A stretch of DNA of 64,000 bases from Pseudoxanthomonas sp. PXM03 (GCF_014852005.1 NZ_JACVAU010000002.1:806001-870000), one strand, 5' to 3'. Positions 27,845 through 36,124 are shown, counted from the stretch's first letter. Notes: generated by a model from the letters alone, not told the origin. Numbers and translations: made by a program.

Positions 27845-28309
27845 TCAATCGGCCGGCGGCGCGTCGCAGTCGCGCCGCCACGTCCATTCCAGCGCCTTGC
27901 CCTCATCACGGCCGTCGTCGACGCGGGCATGCAGCGTGTCGGCGCCCCGCCGCTGGTAGATCACGCGACGCGGAAAGTCGTGCGAGGGATTGGCGAACAC
28001 GACGCGATCCTTCTCCACGCTGGCCGCCGGGAACGCGGTGACCGCGCCACCGCCCGGCTGCGCCAGCAACACCCAGCGCCCGTCCTGCTGCGCGATGCGC
28101 ATGAACTCGAAGCCTGTCGCCTTGCCATCGCGCGAATCACGGTGCATGCCGACCAGAAGGCCGCCGCGGGGCGCCATCCAGGTTTCCTCGCTGAATGTCT
28201 TTCCATGCTGGCCGCACCAGTGGCCCGCCAGCCACTCCAGTTCTCCGGCATGTGCGCCGGAGGCTAGCGCCAGCAGCAGGCCGGTCATGCACGGGAAGGT
28301 TGGCTTCAT
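27845..28309 (-). CDS. DUF6265-like secreted protein
   Basis: 154 residues from ATG 28309. A signal peptide (MTGLLLALASGAHAGE, cleavage near residue 21) is followed by the sequence LEWLAGHWCGQ..ETWMAPRGGLLVGMHRDSRDGK and VVFANPSHDFPRRVIYQR. Those motifs are typical of DUF6265 lipocalin-like domains in exported proteins. Function unknown; likely a periplasmic beta-barrel ligand binder. It follows the TM2 gene at a 26-base distance on the same strand and may share its transcript. Confidence 0.75.
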   Translation of the reverse strand: MKPTFPCMTGLLLALASGAHAGELEWLAGHWCGQHGKTFSEETWMAPRGGLLVGMHRDSRDGKATGFEFMRIAQQDGRWVLLAQPGGGAVTAFPAASVEKDRVVFANPSHDFPRRVIYQRRGADTLHARVDDGRDEGKALEWTWRRDCDAPPAD

Positions 28310-28335
28310 GGCATTACCCTCATCGACGTGACGCC

Positions 28336-28653
28336 TCAATACATCGGCTTGCCGTCGCTGTCGACGGTGACGGTACAGATCTCCACGATCGTCCAGATGT
28401 ACATCGGCAACCAGAGCAGCCAGCACGAGAGCACGCTGACCAGCAGCTGGATCAATCCCCTCTGGTTGTAGCCGGCATAGAAGTTGTGCACCCCCGGCAC
28501 GCCGATCAATCCCAGCAGCGCACCGAACAGGATGAAATTGGTGCGGCTTTTTCCCTGCGCCACAGCCTGCTGGAAGTATCCCGTCGCCACGCCACATTGC
28601 GGGCACGCGACGGCCTCGTCGACCAGCTGCTGGCCGCATTGTCTGCAGAACAT
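28336..28653 (-). CDS. TM2-domain protein with N-terminal zinc ribbon
   Basis: 105 residues. A double C-x2-C zinc ribbon opens the protein (MFCRQCGQQL, VACPQCGVA). Two hydrophobic helices then form a TM2 domain (FILFGALLGLIGVPGVHNFYAGYNQRGLIQLLVSVLS with the GVHNFYAGY motif, and CWLLWLPMYIWTIVEI). TM2 proteins are small inner-membrane proteins of unknown role. Start supported by a clean ATG; the upstream region carries a REP pair. Confidence 0.88.
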   Translation of the reverse strand: MFCRQCGQQLVDEAVACPQCGVATGYFQQAVAQGKSRTNFILFGALLGLIGVPGVHNFYAGYNQRGLIQLLVSVLSCWLLWLPMYIWTIVEICTVTVDSDGKPMY

Positions 28654-28725
28654 CCGACATCCCCCGAGTGAACGGCACGCACGTTAGCAGGCCGAGGCGG
28701 GCGAATCCACGCTTGTACGGAGTCC

Positions 28726-28863
28726 TGTAGGAGCGACGTAAGTCGCGACCGCATGTCGTCGGCCACGCATATCCTTGGTCAAGCCGGGTGCGGCAAGGCG
28801 ATGCGCTGTCTGCGAGATCCCAACATGGATGGCGTGCGGTCGCGACTCACGTCGCTCACCACA
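28726..28863. repeat. REP-type inverted pair, family B
   Basis: Arm 1 at 28726-28754 (starts TGTAGGAGCGACGTAAGTCG) and arm 2 at 28835-28863 are inverted copies with a few mismatches, 80 bases apart. They are of the same family as the pair between cysJ and cysI. The block fills the 219-base gap between the TM2 gene and the VOC gene, which otherwise shows nothing coding. Confidence 0.8.
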
Positions 28864-28872
28864 GTGAGCACC

Positions 28873-29259
28873 TCACTGCTCGTACAGCTCCAGCGGCAGA
28901 CCGTCCGGATCGGCGAAGAAGGTGAAGCGACGACCGGTGTACTCGTCCACACGCACCGGCTCTGTCGCTACATCATGAGAATGCAGGTGGGAGACGGCCG
29001 TATCGATGTCGGCCACGCGCAGCGCCAAGTGACGCAGTCCGCACGCCTCCGGTCGCGACACACGCGGCGGCGGCGAGGGAAAGGAGAACAGCTCGACCTG
29101 CGCGCCATCGGGCAGCGCGAGGTCGAGCTTCCAGGAATCACGTTCCGCGCGGTAATGCTCGGCGACCACGCGCAGTCCGAGCACGTCGGTATAGAAGCGC
29201 TTCGAGCGCGCGTAGTCGGACGCGATGATCGCTACGTGGTGCAGGCCTTCGATCTTCAT
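28873..29259 (-). CDS. VOC-family protein, YaeR/GloA2-like
   Basis: 128 residues from ATG 29259. A near full-length match to the YaeR pattern: LHHVAIIASDYARSKRFYTD, RDSWKLDLALPDG, VELFSFPSPPPR, SRPEACGLRHLALRV and FFADPDGLPLELYEQ. Two beta-alpha-beta-beta-beta modules carry the metal ligands His8, Glu (VELF), His (LRHLA) and Glu (LELYE). It is glyoxalase-I-like, but its in vivo substrate is not established. Its minus-strand neighbour upstream is the EmrB-type pump, 43 bases away. Confidence 0.88.
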   Translation of the reverse strand: MKIEGLHHVAIIASDYARSKRFYTDVLGLRVVAEHYRAERDSWKLDLALPDGAQVELFSFPSPPPRVSRPEACGLRHLALRVADIDTAVSHLHSHDVATEPVRVDEYTGRRFTFFADPDGLPLELYEQ

Positions 29260-29302
29260 GCGGGCAGTGTAAACGCAGGCATCGCAGCCATTGCAGGAGG
29301 GC

Positions 29303-30862
29303 TCAGTGCGCCGCTGCCGCGTCCGCACCGGCGTTGTTTCCACCCGACGGCGCCTTGCCGCCGCGCATCAGCAGCACCAGCGGCATCGACACCAGGGTGA
29401 GCAGCATCATCAGTTTGAAGTCGTTGAGATAGCCGATGGCCGCTGCCTGCCGGTTGACCTCGGCATTGAGCATCGCCAGACCGGTGGCCGTGGACGGATC
29501 CATCGCCGCGGGCAGCAGCGTGGTCTCCGCACCAAACGCGGGAATGCGCGAGCCGATCTCGGCGTGGTTCACCTGCATCGCGCGCGACAGCATCGTCATC
29601 ACCACTGAGATGCCGACCGACGAGCCGATGTTGCGCACCAGGCTGAAAAGGCCCGCGGCTTCGGTGCGCTGGTGCGGCTCCAGCGTGGCGTAGGCGACAG
29701 TGGAGATGGGCACGAACACCAGGCCCAGCCCCATGCCCTGCACCACGCCCAGCCAGACGATGGAATGCATGGAGGCATTCGGCCCGAACTGGGTCATGCC
29801 ATGCAGCGAGAACACCATCAGCGCCATGCCCACCAGGATCGGCCAGCGCGCGTCGATGCGCCCCAGCAGACGGCCCACGACCATCATGCTGAACATCGTG
29901 CCCACGCCGCGCGGCGCCAGCACCAGGCCGATGGTCAGCACCGGATAGTTCATCAGCGTGCTCAGGTACGGTGGCAACAGCGCCAGGGTGGCGAACAGCA
30001 CGATGCCGACCACGAAGATCAGCGCGCAGCCGACCGCAAAATTCGCGTTCTTCAACAGGCCAAGATCGAGCAGCGCGTGGTCGCGCTTGCGCCACCACCA
30101 CAGGCCGTACATGTACAGCGCGAGGAAGGCGAGCGCAGCTTCGATCTGGATCTCGACACTGCCGAACCAGTCCTCGCTCTGCCCGCGATCGAGGAACAGC
30201 TGCAGCGCGCCAATGCCCAGCGCCAGCAAGCCGAGACCGATGCCGTCCAGCTTGCGCTCCTGCACCACGTCCTTCTTGACGCTGGCCATGATGCCGACCA
30301 GCGCGAGAATGCCGATCGGCAGATTGATCAGGAACACCCAGTGCCAGCTGTAGTTCTGGGTCAGGAAACCGCCCAGCGGCGGGCCGAGGATCGGACCGAC
30401 CATGATGCCCATGCCCCACATCGCCATCGCGGCGCCGTGCTTTTCCTTCGGGAAGGCATCCAGCAGCAGCGACTGCGAAATCGGCACCAGCGAGGCGCCG
30501 AACACGCCCTGCAGGATGCGGAACATCACCATCTCGCCGATGCCGCTGGCGATGCCGCACAGCAGCGAGGCGACGGTGAAGCCGCTGACTGCGATGATCA
30601 GCAGTCGGCGCCGGCCGAGCCGACCCGCTAGCCAGCCGGTGACCGGCGTGAGGATCGCAGCGGCGACGATGTAGCTGGTCAGCACCCACGACACCTGGTC
30701 CTGGGTGGCCGACAGCGAGCCCTGCATGTCGGGCAGCGCGACGTTGGCGATGGTGGTGTCCAGCGCCTGCATCAGCGTGGCCAGCATCACCGAGCCGACC
30801 AGCAGCGTGCGCTTGCCGGTGTCGTCGTGCGCAGGTGCGGGGGAGACGGCCGTCGTGCTCAT
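29303..30862 (-). CDS. emrB: EmrB-type DHA2 multidrug transporter (MFS, 14 TM)
   Basis: 519 residues from ATG 30862. It has fourteen hydrophobic segments. Motif A-like WLAGRLGRRRLLI, the D-E-TTIANVALP signature of DHA2 pumps in ALDTTIANVALPDMQGSL (TM1), and motif C GPILGPPLGGFLTQNYSW are present. It expels hydrophobic drugs or uncouplers by proton antiport and works with the EmrA-type adaptor encoded immediately upstream (138-base gap). The operon order regulator-emrA-emrB matches the MarR-controlled EmrRAB arrangement. Confidence 0.92.
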   Translation of the reverse strand: MSTTAVSPAPAHDDTGKRTLLVGSVMLATLMQALDTTIANVALPDMQGSLSATQDQVSWVLTSYIVAAAILTPVTGWLAGRLGRRRLLIIAVSGFTVASLLCGIASGIGEMVMFRILQGVFGASLVPISQSLLLDAFPKEKHGAAMAMWGMGIMVGPILGPPLGGFLTQNYSWHWVFLINLPIGILALVGIMASVKKDVVQERKLDGIGLGLLALGIGALQLFLDRGQSEDWFGSVEIQIEAALAFLALYMYGLWWWRKRDHALLDLGLLKNANFAVGCALIFVVGIVLFATLALLPPYLSTLMNYPVLTIGLVLAPRGVGTMFSMMVVGRLLGRIDARWPILVGMALMVFSLHGMTQFGPNASMHSIVWLGVVQGMGLGLVFVPISTVAYATLEPHQRTEAAGLFSLVRNIGSSVGISVVMTMLSRAMQVNHAEIGSRIPAFGAETTLLPAAMDPSTATGLAMLNAEVNRQAAAIGYLNDFKLMMLLTLVSMPLVLLMRGGKAPSGGNNAGADAAAAH

Positions 30863-31000
30863 GGAAGAATCCGGAAGGGATCGGCGCACGCGGTGTGCGG
30901 CGATCCAGAGGTCACCCGGGGCGCGGCGTCGGCGGGGCCGGGCCCCACCACAGTGCCCTCGCCCGCGTCCGCGCACGCCCGGGATGACATGGAAAGGAAC

Positions 31001-32092
31001 TCAGCGCGCGGCGGTGGCGCGGCTGGAGGCGGTACCGCCCTCGCGCAGTTCGACATGCACGTCGGCGCTCATGCCGGCGCGCAGCTGCGGCGCATCGGCG
31101 GCGGCGCTGTCGATCTCCAGGCGCACCGGGATGCGCTGCACGATCTTCACCCAGTTGCCGGTCGCGTTCTGCGGCGGCAGCACGCTGAACTCGGCGCCGG
31201 AGGCCGGAGCGATGGAAGCGACGTGCGCCTTCCACTTCACGCCGGGATACGAGTCGACCTCGATGGTCGCCGGCTGGCCGACCTGCATCTTCGTCAGCTC
31301 GGTTTCCTTGAAGTTGGCTTCCACCCAGATCGGCGAGGTGGCGACCAGCGGCATCGCCGACTGGCCGACGTTGATGTATTCGCCCACCTGCAGATCGTGC
31401 AGGCCGACGATGCCGTCCACCGGCGCGCGCACTTCCGCATGCGCCAGATCCAGTTTCGCCTTCGCCAGCATCGCCATGGCCGCGCGGTACTCGGGCAGGT
31501 CGCGTGTCGGCGTGCCGGCGCTGCCGCTCAAAGTGGCAGTGGCTTCGGATTGCGTGGCGATGGCGTCGGCCAGGTCGGTGCGCGCTTCGGCCACGGCGTG
31601 GCGCGCGTCGTCCAGCATCTTGCGCGACACCAGCTGCTGAGACGCCAACTGCTGCATGCGGACCAGGTCGCGCTGCGCCCAGGTGAGCGTTTCCTGCGCG
31701 GCCCGGATGGACGAGTCGGTGCCGACCACCTTGGCGCGACTGGCGCTGGCCGTGTTGGCCATGCGCGCGACCAGCGCTTCGTTCTGCGCCACCGCGATCG
31801 TCAGCGGATCGGCATCGATGCGGAACAGCAGATCGCCCTTCTTCACCGGCTGGTTCTGCTGCACGGCGACTTCGACCACGCGGCCGCCGACCTGCGGCGC
31901 GATCAGGATGCGCTCGGCCTTGATGTAGGCGTTGTCGGTACTCACTTCGCGCTGCGAGGCGAGGTACTCCCAGCCGAAGAAGCCGGCGACGGCCAGCGGG
32001 CCGGCCACCCACAGCCACACGGGCACGCGGCGGCGCTTGGGAGCGGAGGGGGTGGCCGCGTTTTCGCCGGCCTGGTTGATCTTGCTGGTCAT
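31001..32092 (-). CDS. emrA: EmrA-type HlyD-family membrane-fusion adaptor
   Basis: 363 residues. One N-terminal TM (about 22-42, VPVWLWVAGPLAVAGFFGW) anchors it in the inner membrane. The hairpin at about 90-200 is coiled coil, bracketed by lipoyl halves (DNAYIKAERILIAPQVGGRV and AEVRAPVDGIVGLHDLQVGEYI), then the barrel (WVEANFKETELTKMQVGQ). It carries substrates from the EmrB-type pump through the periplasm towards an outer-membrane channel. It lies eight bases after the MarR gene stop, so the regulator and pump share a transcript. Confidence 0.93.
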   Translation of the reverse strand: MTSKINQAGENAATPSAPKRRRVPVWLWVAGPLAVAGFFGWEYLASQREVSTDNAYIKAERILIAPQVGGRVVEVAVQQNQPVKKGDLLFRIDADPLTIAVAQNEALVARMANTASASRAKVVGTDSSIRAAQETLTWAQRDLVRMQQLASQQLVSRKMLDDARHAVAEARTDLADAIATQSEATATLSGSAGTPTRDLPEYRAAMAMLAKAKLDLAHAEVRAPVDGIVGLHDLQVGEYINVGQSAMPLVATSPIWVEANFKETELTKMQVGQPATIEVDSYPGVKWKAHVASIAPASGAEFSVLPPQNATGNWVKIVQRIPVRLEIDSAAADAPQLRAGMSADVHVELREGGTASSRATAAR

Positions 32093-32100
32093 GGTAGGGG

Positions 32101-32574
32101 TCAGCTCTTGCGGAGGGAGGATTCGCCGCGGCTGGCGCGGTCGAGCTGGGAAAGGTTTTCGCGGATCTGGCCGAGCACCTTCAGGGTCGTCGCCAATTCG
32201 TCGTCATCGACGCCGGCCAGGCAGTCCTCGCGTACGGAGACGGCGACGGCTTCGATGTCGTGCATCACCGCGTCGGATTGCGGCAACAGGTGCAGGCGCC
32301 ATACGCGGCGATCGTCCGGGTCGCTGCGTCGTTCGATGAAGCCCGCCTTCTGCAGCCGGTCGATCACGCGGCCGACGGCGATCGGCTCCATGTCGAGCAG
32401 GTCGGCCAGCTCTGACTGGGTAATGCCTTCGCTCTGGTGGATCCGTTTGAGCGCACGCCACTGCACGCGGGTCAGGCCCAGATGCGCAGCGCGCCGGTCA
32501 AACACGCGACCGAACAGCCGGCTGAGGTCCGCGATGAGGTAACCGATGGTGCTCTTGGCGTTTACAGTGCTCAT
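32101..32574 (-). CDS. MarR-family repressor of the emrAB operon
   Basis: 157 residues, MarR length. The winged helix lies at about 38-105 (RVQWRALKRIHQSEGITQSELADLLDMEPIAVGRVIDRLQKAGFIERRSDPDDRRVWRL is the continuous region, containing the wing motif DPDDRR). N- and C-terminal helices form the dimer. Such regulators repress their own operon and release on binding phenolic or hydrophobic drugs. It is first in regulator-emrA-emrB; an inverted repeat a few bases upstream of its start is a good operator candidate. Confidence 0.92.
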   Translation of the reverse strand: MSTVNAKSTIGYLIADLSRLFGRVFDRRAAHLGLTRVQWRALKRIHQSEGITQSELADLLDMEPIAVGRVIDRLQKAGFIERRSDPDDRRVWRLHLLPQSDAVMHDIEAVAVSVREDCLAGVDDDELATTLKVLGQIRENLSQLDRASRGESSLRKS

Positions 32575-32577
32575 GGG

Positions 32578-32598
32578 TGCCTATGATATAGATGCCTA
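32578..32598 (-). promoter_or_regulatory. Candidate MarR operator upstream of the regulator gene
   Basis: Four bases before the marR-type start codon lies CTAT-GAT-ATAG (32581-32591), a short inverted repeat, bracketed by two direct TGCCTA words at 32578-32583 and 32593-32598. This is the most AT-rich patch in the region and also contains -10-like sequence (TATCAT on the minus strand). A repressor bound here would block both transcription and the shared emrAB transcript. Confidence 0.5.
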
Positions 32599-32933
32599 AG
32601 CAGTAATGTTCAAGGCAGAGAATTTCGTTCAGCCGCGCTTTCGTCACGGGCCACTGTTTCAGGAACGAACTGCTCGCTCCCCGCATGACGAGACCATTCC
32701 CTCACTCCCTGACGGGATGGATGCCCGGGCCAAGCGACAGAGGGTCCTCATTCCCGCGAAGGCGGGGCCCCGCGCCTTTCACACCTCGCAGCCGAAGGCG
32801 CCGGGCTCCCGCCCGCCCGGCAATGACGGTCGGGAGAAATGGACGCCACTGCCAGATTCCGGATCCCGCCCCCCGGAAACGACGACGCCGGCACAAGGCC
32901 GGCGTCGGAATCACTGCACGGTGGCGCGGGCGC
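32599..32933. repeat. Non-coding gap with a degenerate inverted REP-like pair (family D) and an fba terminator
   Basis: This 335-base gap holds no credible gene. At 32748-32780 a hairpin-forming unit (TCATTCCCGCGAAGGCGGGG, then CCCGCGCC) has a degenerate inverted partner at about 32791-32827 (minus strand TCATTGCCGGGCGGGCGGGA, then GCCCGGCGCC). The pair resembles the dispersed CATTCCCGCGAAGGCGGG repeat of GC-rich proteobacteria. The rest up to 32880 shows nothing I recognise; the terminator at 32884-32906 is listed separately. Confidence 0.5.
32884..32906 (-). terminator. Stem-loop after fba
   Basis: A perfect 9-bp stem (GACGCCGGC at 32884-32892, complement at 32898-32906) with a 5-base loop lies 28 bases beyond the fba stop. 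In the minus direction it is followed by GTCGTTTCC, a weak T run. Likely end of the fba transcript. Confidence 0.55.
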
Positions 32934-33938
32934 TTACCCTTCCCACTTGCCCAGCGCGGCCAGGCCATTCTCCTTGGCGCGCTCATAGACCACGGCCTGC
33001 GCCTTGGCGAAGTTGCCCTTCAGGTCCTGCGACCACAGCTTCAGCGCGGCCTGCTGCATGGCACGGCCATAGGAGAAGCTCAGCGGCCACGGCAGGTTGC
33101 CGAGCTGGTTCATGGCGTTGAGGTGGGCGGTCGACTGCTCGTCGGTCTGGCCGCCGGACAGGAACACCACGCCCGGCAGGATCGCCGGCACGGTGCTCTT
33201 CAGGCACATCACGGTGGACTCGGCCACCTCGTCGACGTCGGCCTGCTCTTCGCAGTCCTTGCCGGCGATGACCATCGAGGCCTTCAGGATGGTGCCTTCC
33301 AGCAGCACGTTCTGCTCGTACAGCGCACCGAACAGCGAGCGCAGCACGGCTTCGGTCACTTCGTAGCAGACCTCGATGTTGTGGTCGCCGTCCATCAGCA
33401 CTTCGGGTTCCACCATCGGCACCAGGCCGCATTCCTGGCAGAGCGCCGCATAGCGGGCCAGCGCGTGCGCGTTGGCCTCGATGCAGGTGCCGGACGGGAT
33501 GTCTTCGCCGATGGTGATCACCGCGCGCCACTTGGCGAAGCGCGCGCCGAGCTTGTAGTACTCCTTCAGGCGGTCACGCAGGCCGTCGAGGCCTTCGGTG
33601 ACCACTTCGCCCGGGCAGCCGGCCAGGGCATGCGTGCCCTTGTCGACCTTGATGCCGGGAATGATCCCGTTGTCGCTCATGTACTTGGCGAACGGAACGC
33701 CGTCCTTGGTGGACTGGCGCAGGGTCTCGTCGAACAGGATCGCGCCGGAGATGTAGTCCGACAGCTTCGGCGTGGTGAGCAGCAACTCGCGGTAGGCGCG
33801 ACGGTTCTCTTCCGTGTTCTCGATGCCCACACCCTCGAACCGCTTGGCGATGGTGGTGGTGGACTCGTCGATCGCGATGATGCCCTTGCCCGCGGCCACC
33901 ATGGCCTGGGCGGTTTCGGCAAGCTGTTCGATGCTCAT
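32934..33938 (-). CDS. fba: Class I fructose-bisphosphate aldolase
   Basis: 334 residues. Class I (Schiff-base) aldolase features: the conserved start KGIIAIDESTTTIAKRF, the FDETLRQST segment, PMVEPEVLMDGDH and the active-site lysine in LLEGTILKASMV. It splits fructose-1,6-bisphosphate to triose phosphates and runs the reverse reaction in gluconeogenesis. It belongs to the glycolytic block with pyk, pgk and gapA on the same strand. Upstream are a candidate -10 TACAAT (33972-33977, minus) and a perfect 24-bp palindrome at 34054-34077. Confidence 0.95.
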   Translation of the reverse strand: MSIEQLAETAQAMVAAGKGIIAIDESTTTIAKRFEGVGIENTEENRRAYRELLLTTPKLSDYISGAILFDETLRQSTKDGVPFAKYMSDNGIIPGIKVDKGTHALAGCPGEVVTEGLDGLRDRLKEYYKLGARFAKWRAVITIGEDIPSGTCIEANAHALARYAALCQECGLVPMVEPEVLMDGDHNIEVCYEVTEAVLRSLFGALYEQNVLLEGTILKASMVIAGKDCEEQADVDEVAESTVMCLKSTVPAILPGVVFLSGGQTDEQSTAHLNAMNQLGNLPWPLSFSYGRAMQQAALKLWSQDLKGNFAKAQAVVYERAKENGLAALGKWEG

Positions 33939-33971
33939 GGGGTTCCTGGGGAAGCGGCGGGAAAGATACCA

Positions 33972-33977
33972 ATTGTA
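33972..33977 (-). promoter_or_regulatory. Candidate -10 box of fba
   Basis: TACAAT on the minus strand, about 34 bases before the fba start codon. No good -35 lies at 16-18 bases; CCCGCT occupies that position, which would suit an activator- or repressor-controlled promoter. Confidence 0.35.
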
Positions 33978-34053
33978 GCCCGCGCCACCGCCCGAGCGGG
34001 CGAACGCGGTAAAGAATGCGCTGCGGCGCGCCTGGGGTGAGCAACAGGCGTCA

Positions 34054-34077
34054 ACATCTGGAACCGGTTCCAGATGT
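34054..34077. promoter_or_regulatory. 24-bp perfect palindrome, candidate LacI-family operator upstream of fba
   Basis: ACATCTGGAACC followed directly by its exact complement GGTTCCAGATGT, with no spacer. The core TGGAACCGGTTCCA has the even symmetry and central CG of LacI/GalR-family operators. It lies 116 bases upstream of the fba start and eight bases beyond the stop of the upstream membrane gene. As RNA it could also fold into a hairpin with a tight loop; no T run follows in the minus direction (TTGACGCC). Confidence 0.55.
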
Positions 34078-34084
34078 CACCGGC

Positions 34085-34636
34085 TCACGCGGCATCCGAC
34101 GGCTCCGCTTTGAGATCACCATAGCGCCAGCGATGGATCATGTTGGAGATGCCCCGGCCGCGCAGCAGGAACACCATCGCGAGCACGGCCTCGAACACGG
34201 TGGCAACGGCATCCGGCAGCAACTGGTCCAATCCGTTATCCAGCGTCAGGGAGCCCGGCAGCGCACGCGAGAAGATCACCCAGCGCACCAAGAGGTAGGC
34301 CGCGTCCTTCAGGGCGACGAACAGGAACCACGCACCGATGACGGAAATGGCGAGGCCCAGCCACACGCGCGGCTCCAGGTCGCTCTCGAACACCTGCTCC
34401 TTCGGGCTCGACAAGGCAAGTCGCGCAAGTTTGTCGGCGAAGAGCCACGCCAGCGCCAGGAGGCCGAGGACGGTCACCATGATCGCTAGCGACGTGCCTG
34501 CGCTGCCCAGCGGCATCTCGCCGCGCCGGATCGCGAACAGGAGCGAAGGAACGCCGACCAGGGAGTTCGCCGCAACCCACACGATGACGGCGCGGATCGC
34601 GATGCACAGCAGCGTGTAGGCGTTCGTCCTTGTCAC
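34085..34636 (-). CDS. Four-TM integral membrane protein, unknown function
   Basis: 183 residues from a GTG start. Four hydrophobic segments at about 8-30, 48-70, 92-120 and 143-163 are separated by short charged loops (LFADKLARLALSSPKEQVFESDLEPR; VFLLRGRGISNMIHRWR). It has no catalytic motif and I do not recognise a family. It lies 18 bases after pyk on the same strand and so is probably cotranscribed with it. Codon use matches neighbours. Confidence 0.65.
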   Translation of the reverse strand: MTRTNAYTLLCIAIRAVIVWVAANSLVGVPSLLFAIRRGEMPLGSAGTSLAIMVTVLGLLALAWLFADKLARLALSSPKEQVFESDLEPRVWLGLAISVIGAWFLFVALKDAAYLLVRWVIFSRALPGSLTLDNGLDQLLPDAVATVFEAVLAMVFLLRGRGISNMIHRWRYGDLKAEPSDAA

Positions 34637-34654
34637 GCGTCAACCTCCCGGTGG

Positions 34655-36124
34655 TTACAGCTCGCCCAGCCCCTCGGCCTTGCCGCGCTCGCCCATCTGC
34701 AGCAGGCGCAGGGTATTGGTGGCGCCGTGCTTCTCCATGTGGTCGCCGCTGGTGAAGATCACGCGGTCGCCCTCGGCAAGCAGCTCGCGGTCGTGCAGCA
34801 CGCGCATCGCATCGCGAGCGGCCTCACGGGGCGCAAGCCCACGGCTGTCGAAGGCGATGGGGAACACGTCGCGAATCATCGCCATCTTGCGGCGTGCGCC
34901 GTCGTGGCGCGAGAACGCGTAGATCGGCGCATTGGAACGGAAGCGCGACAGGAAGCGCGCGGTACCGCCGGATTCGGTCATCGCCACGATCGCGCGCACG
35001 CCGATGTGCTCGGAGAGGAACATCGTCGCCATCGCGATCGCCTGGTCGGCGCGCTCCAGGTTGCGCGGCGCCTTCTCGAAGTCGGTGTCCATCTCGAACT
35101 GCTTCTCGGCACCGAGGCAGATGCGTGCCATCGCCTCCACCGCACGCACGGGATAACTGCCCGCAGCGGTTTCCGCCGACAGCATCACCGCGTCGGTGCC
35201 GTCGATGACGGCGTTCGCCACGTCCAGCACTTCGGCGCGCGTGGGGATCGGGCTGTCCACCATCGACTGCAGCATCTGGGTGGCGGTGATCACCACCTTG
35301 TTGCGCGCCAGCGACTCCCGGATGATCTTCTTCTGCAGGCCGGGCAGCTCGGCATCGCCGATCTCCACGCCCAGGTCGCCGCGCGCCACCATCACCACGT
35401 CGCTGGCGTCGACGATTTCGGCCAGGTTCTCGATGGCCTCGGTGCGTTCGATCTTGGAGACCAGCGCGGCGTCGCAGCCGTGTTCGCGCGCGATGCGGCG
35501 CGCTTCGTTCATGTCGTCGGCATTGCGGCAGAACGACACGGCGATGAAGTCCACGCCGATGTTCTCGGCCACGTAGGCGATCAGCTCGCGGTCGCGCTCG
35601 GTCAACGCGCCCAGCGAGAGGCCGCCACCCTGCTTGTTCAGGCCCTTGCGGTCGGACAACACGCCGTCGTTGAGCACGGTGCAGACGATGCGCTCGCCGT
35701 CGACCTTCACCACCTGCAACTGCATCAGGCCATCGTCCAGCAGCAGGACATCACCGGCTTCCACGTCGCCCGGCAGGCCGAGGTAGCTGACGCCCACCTG
35801 CGAGGCATCACCCGGGGGCGCGTCGACACTGGCCACCAGGTCGAAGCGGTCGCCGGTCTTCAGCACCACCTTGCCTTCGGCGAACCGTTCGACGCGGATC
35901 TTCGGTCCTGGCAGGTCGGCGAGGATGCCGACCTCCGCGCCCACGCGCTGTGCCGCCAGACGCACCGCTGCGGCGCGCTTGGCCTGGCCCGAGGGATCAC
36001 CGTGGGAGAAGTTCAGGCGCACCACGTTGACGCCGGCACGGAACAATTCCTCGAGCACGCCGGGCGGGTCCGTCGCCGGTCCGAGGGTGGCGAGGATCTT
36101 GGTGCGGCGCTGGCGTTCGGTCAT
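34655..36124 (-). CDS. pyk: Pyruvate kinase
   Basis: 489 residues from ATG 36124 (a longer frame begins 12 codons upstream). Start block RTKILATLGPATDPPGVLEELFRAGVNVVRLNFSHG; active site VSKIERTEAIENL and MVARGDLGVEIG, with ITATQMLQSM; the C-terminal allosteric domain begins about 350 and has the sugar-phosphate-binding region TESGGTARFLSRFRS. It makes pyruvate and ATP from phosphoenolpyruvate and ADP. It is transcribed towards the membrane gene and fba; its promoter lies in the 276-base gap 36125-36400. Confidence 0.96.
   Translation of the reverse strand: MTERQRRTKILATLGPATDPPGVLEELFRAGVNVVRLNFSHGDPSGQAKRAAAVRLAAQRVGAEVGILADLPGPKIRVERFAEGKVVLKTGDRFDLVASVDAPPGDASQVGVSYLGLPGDVEAGDVLLLDDGLMQLQVVKVDGERIVCTVLNDGVLSDRKGLNKQGGGLSLGALTERDRELIAYVAENIGVDFIAVSFCRNADDMNEARRIAREHGCDAALVSKIERTEAIENLAEIVDASDVVMVARGDLGVEIGDAELPGLQKKIIRESLARNKVVITATQMLQSMVDSPIPTRAEVLDVANAVIDGTDAVMLSAETAAGSYPVRAVEAMARICLGAEKQFEMDTDFEKAPRNLERADQAIAMATMFLSEHIGVRAIVAMTESGGTARFLSRFRSNAPIYAFSRHDGARRKMAMIRDVFPIAFDSRGLAPREAARDAMRVLHDRELLAEGDRVIFTSGDHMEKHGATNTLRLLQMGERGKAEGLGEL

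Noticed and set aside
30863-31000. GGGGCC-G-GGCCCC palindrome between emrA and emrB as a regulatory element
   Set aside because: It is short, pure GC and easily expected in this base composition, with no T run or recognisable operator pattern.
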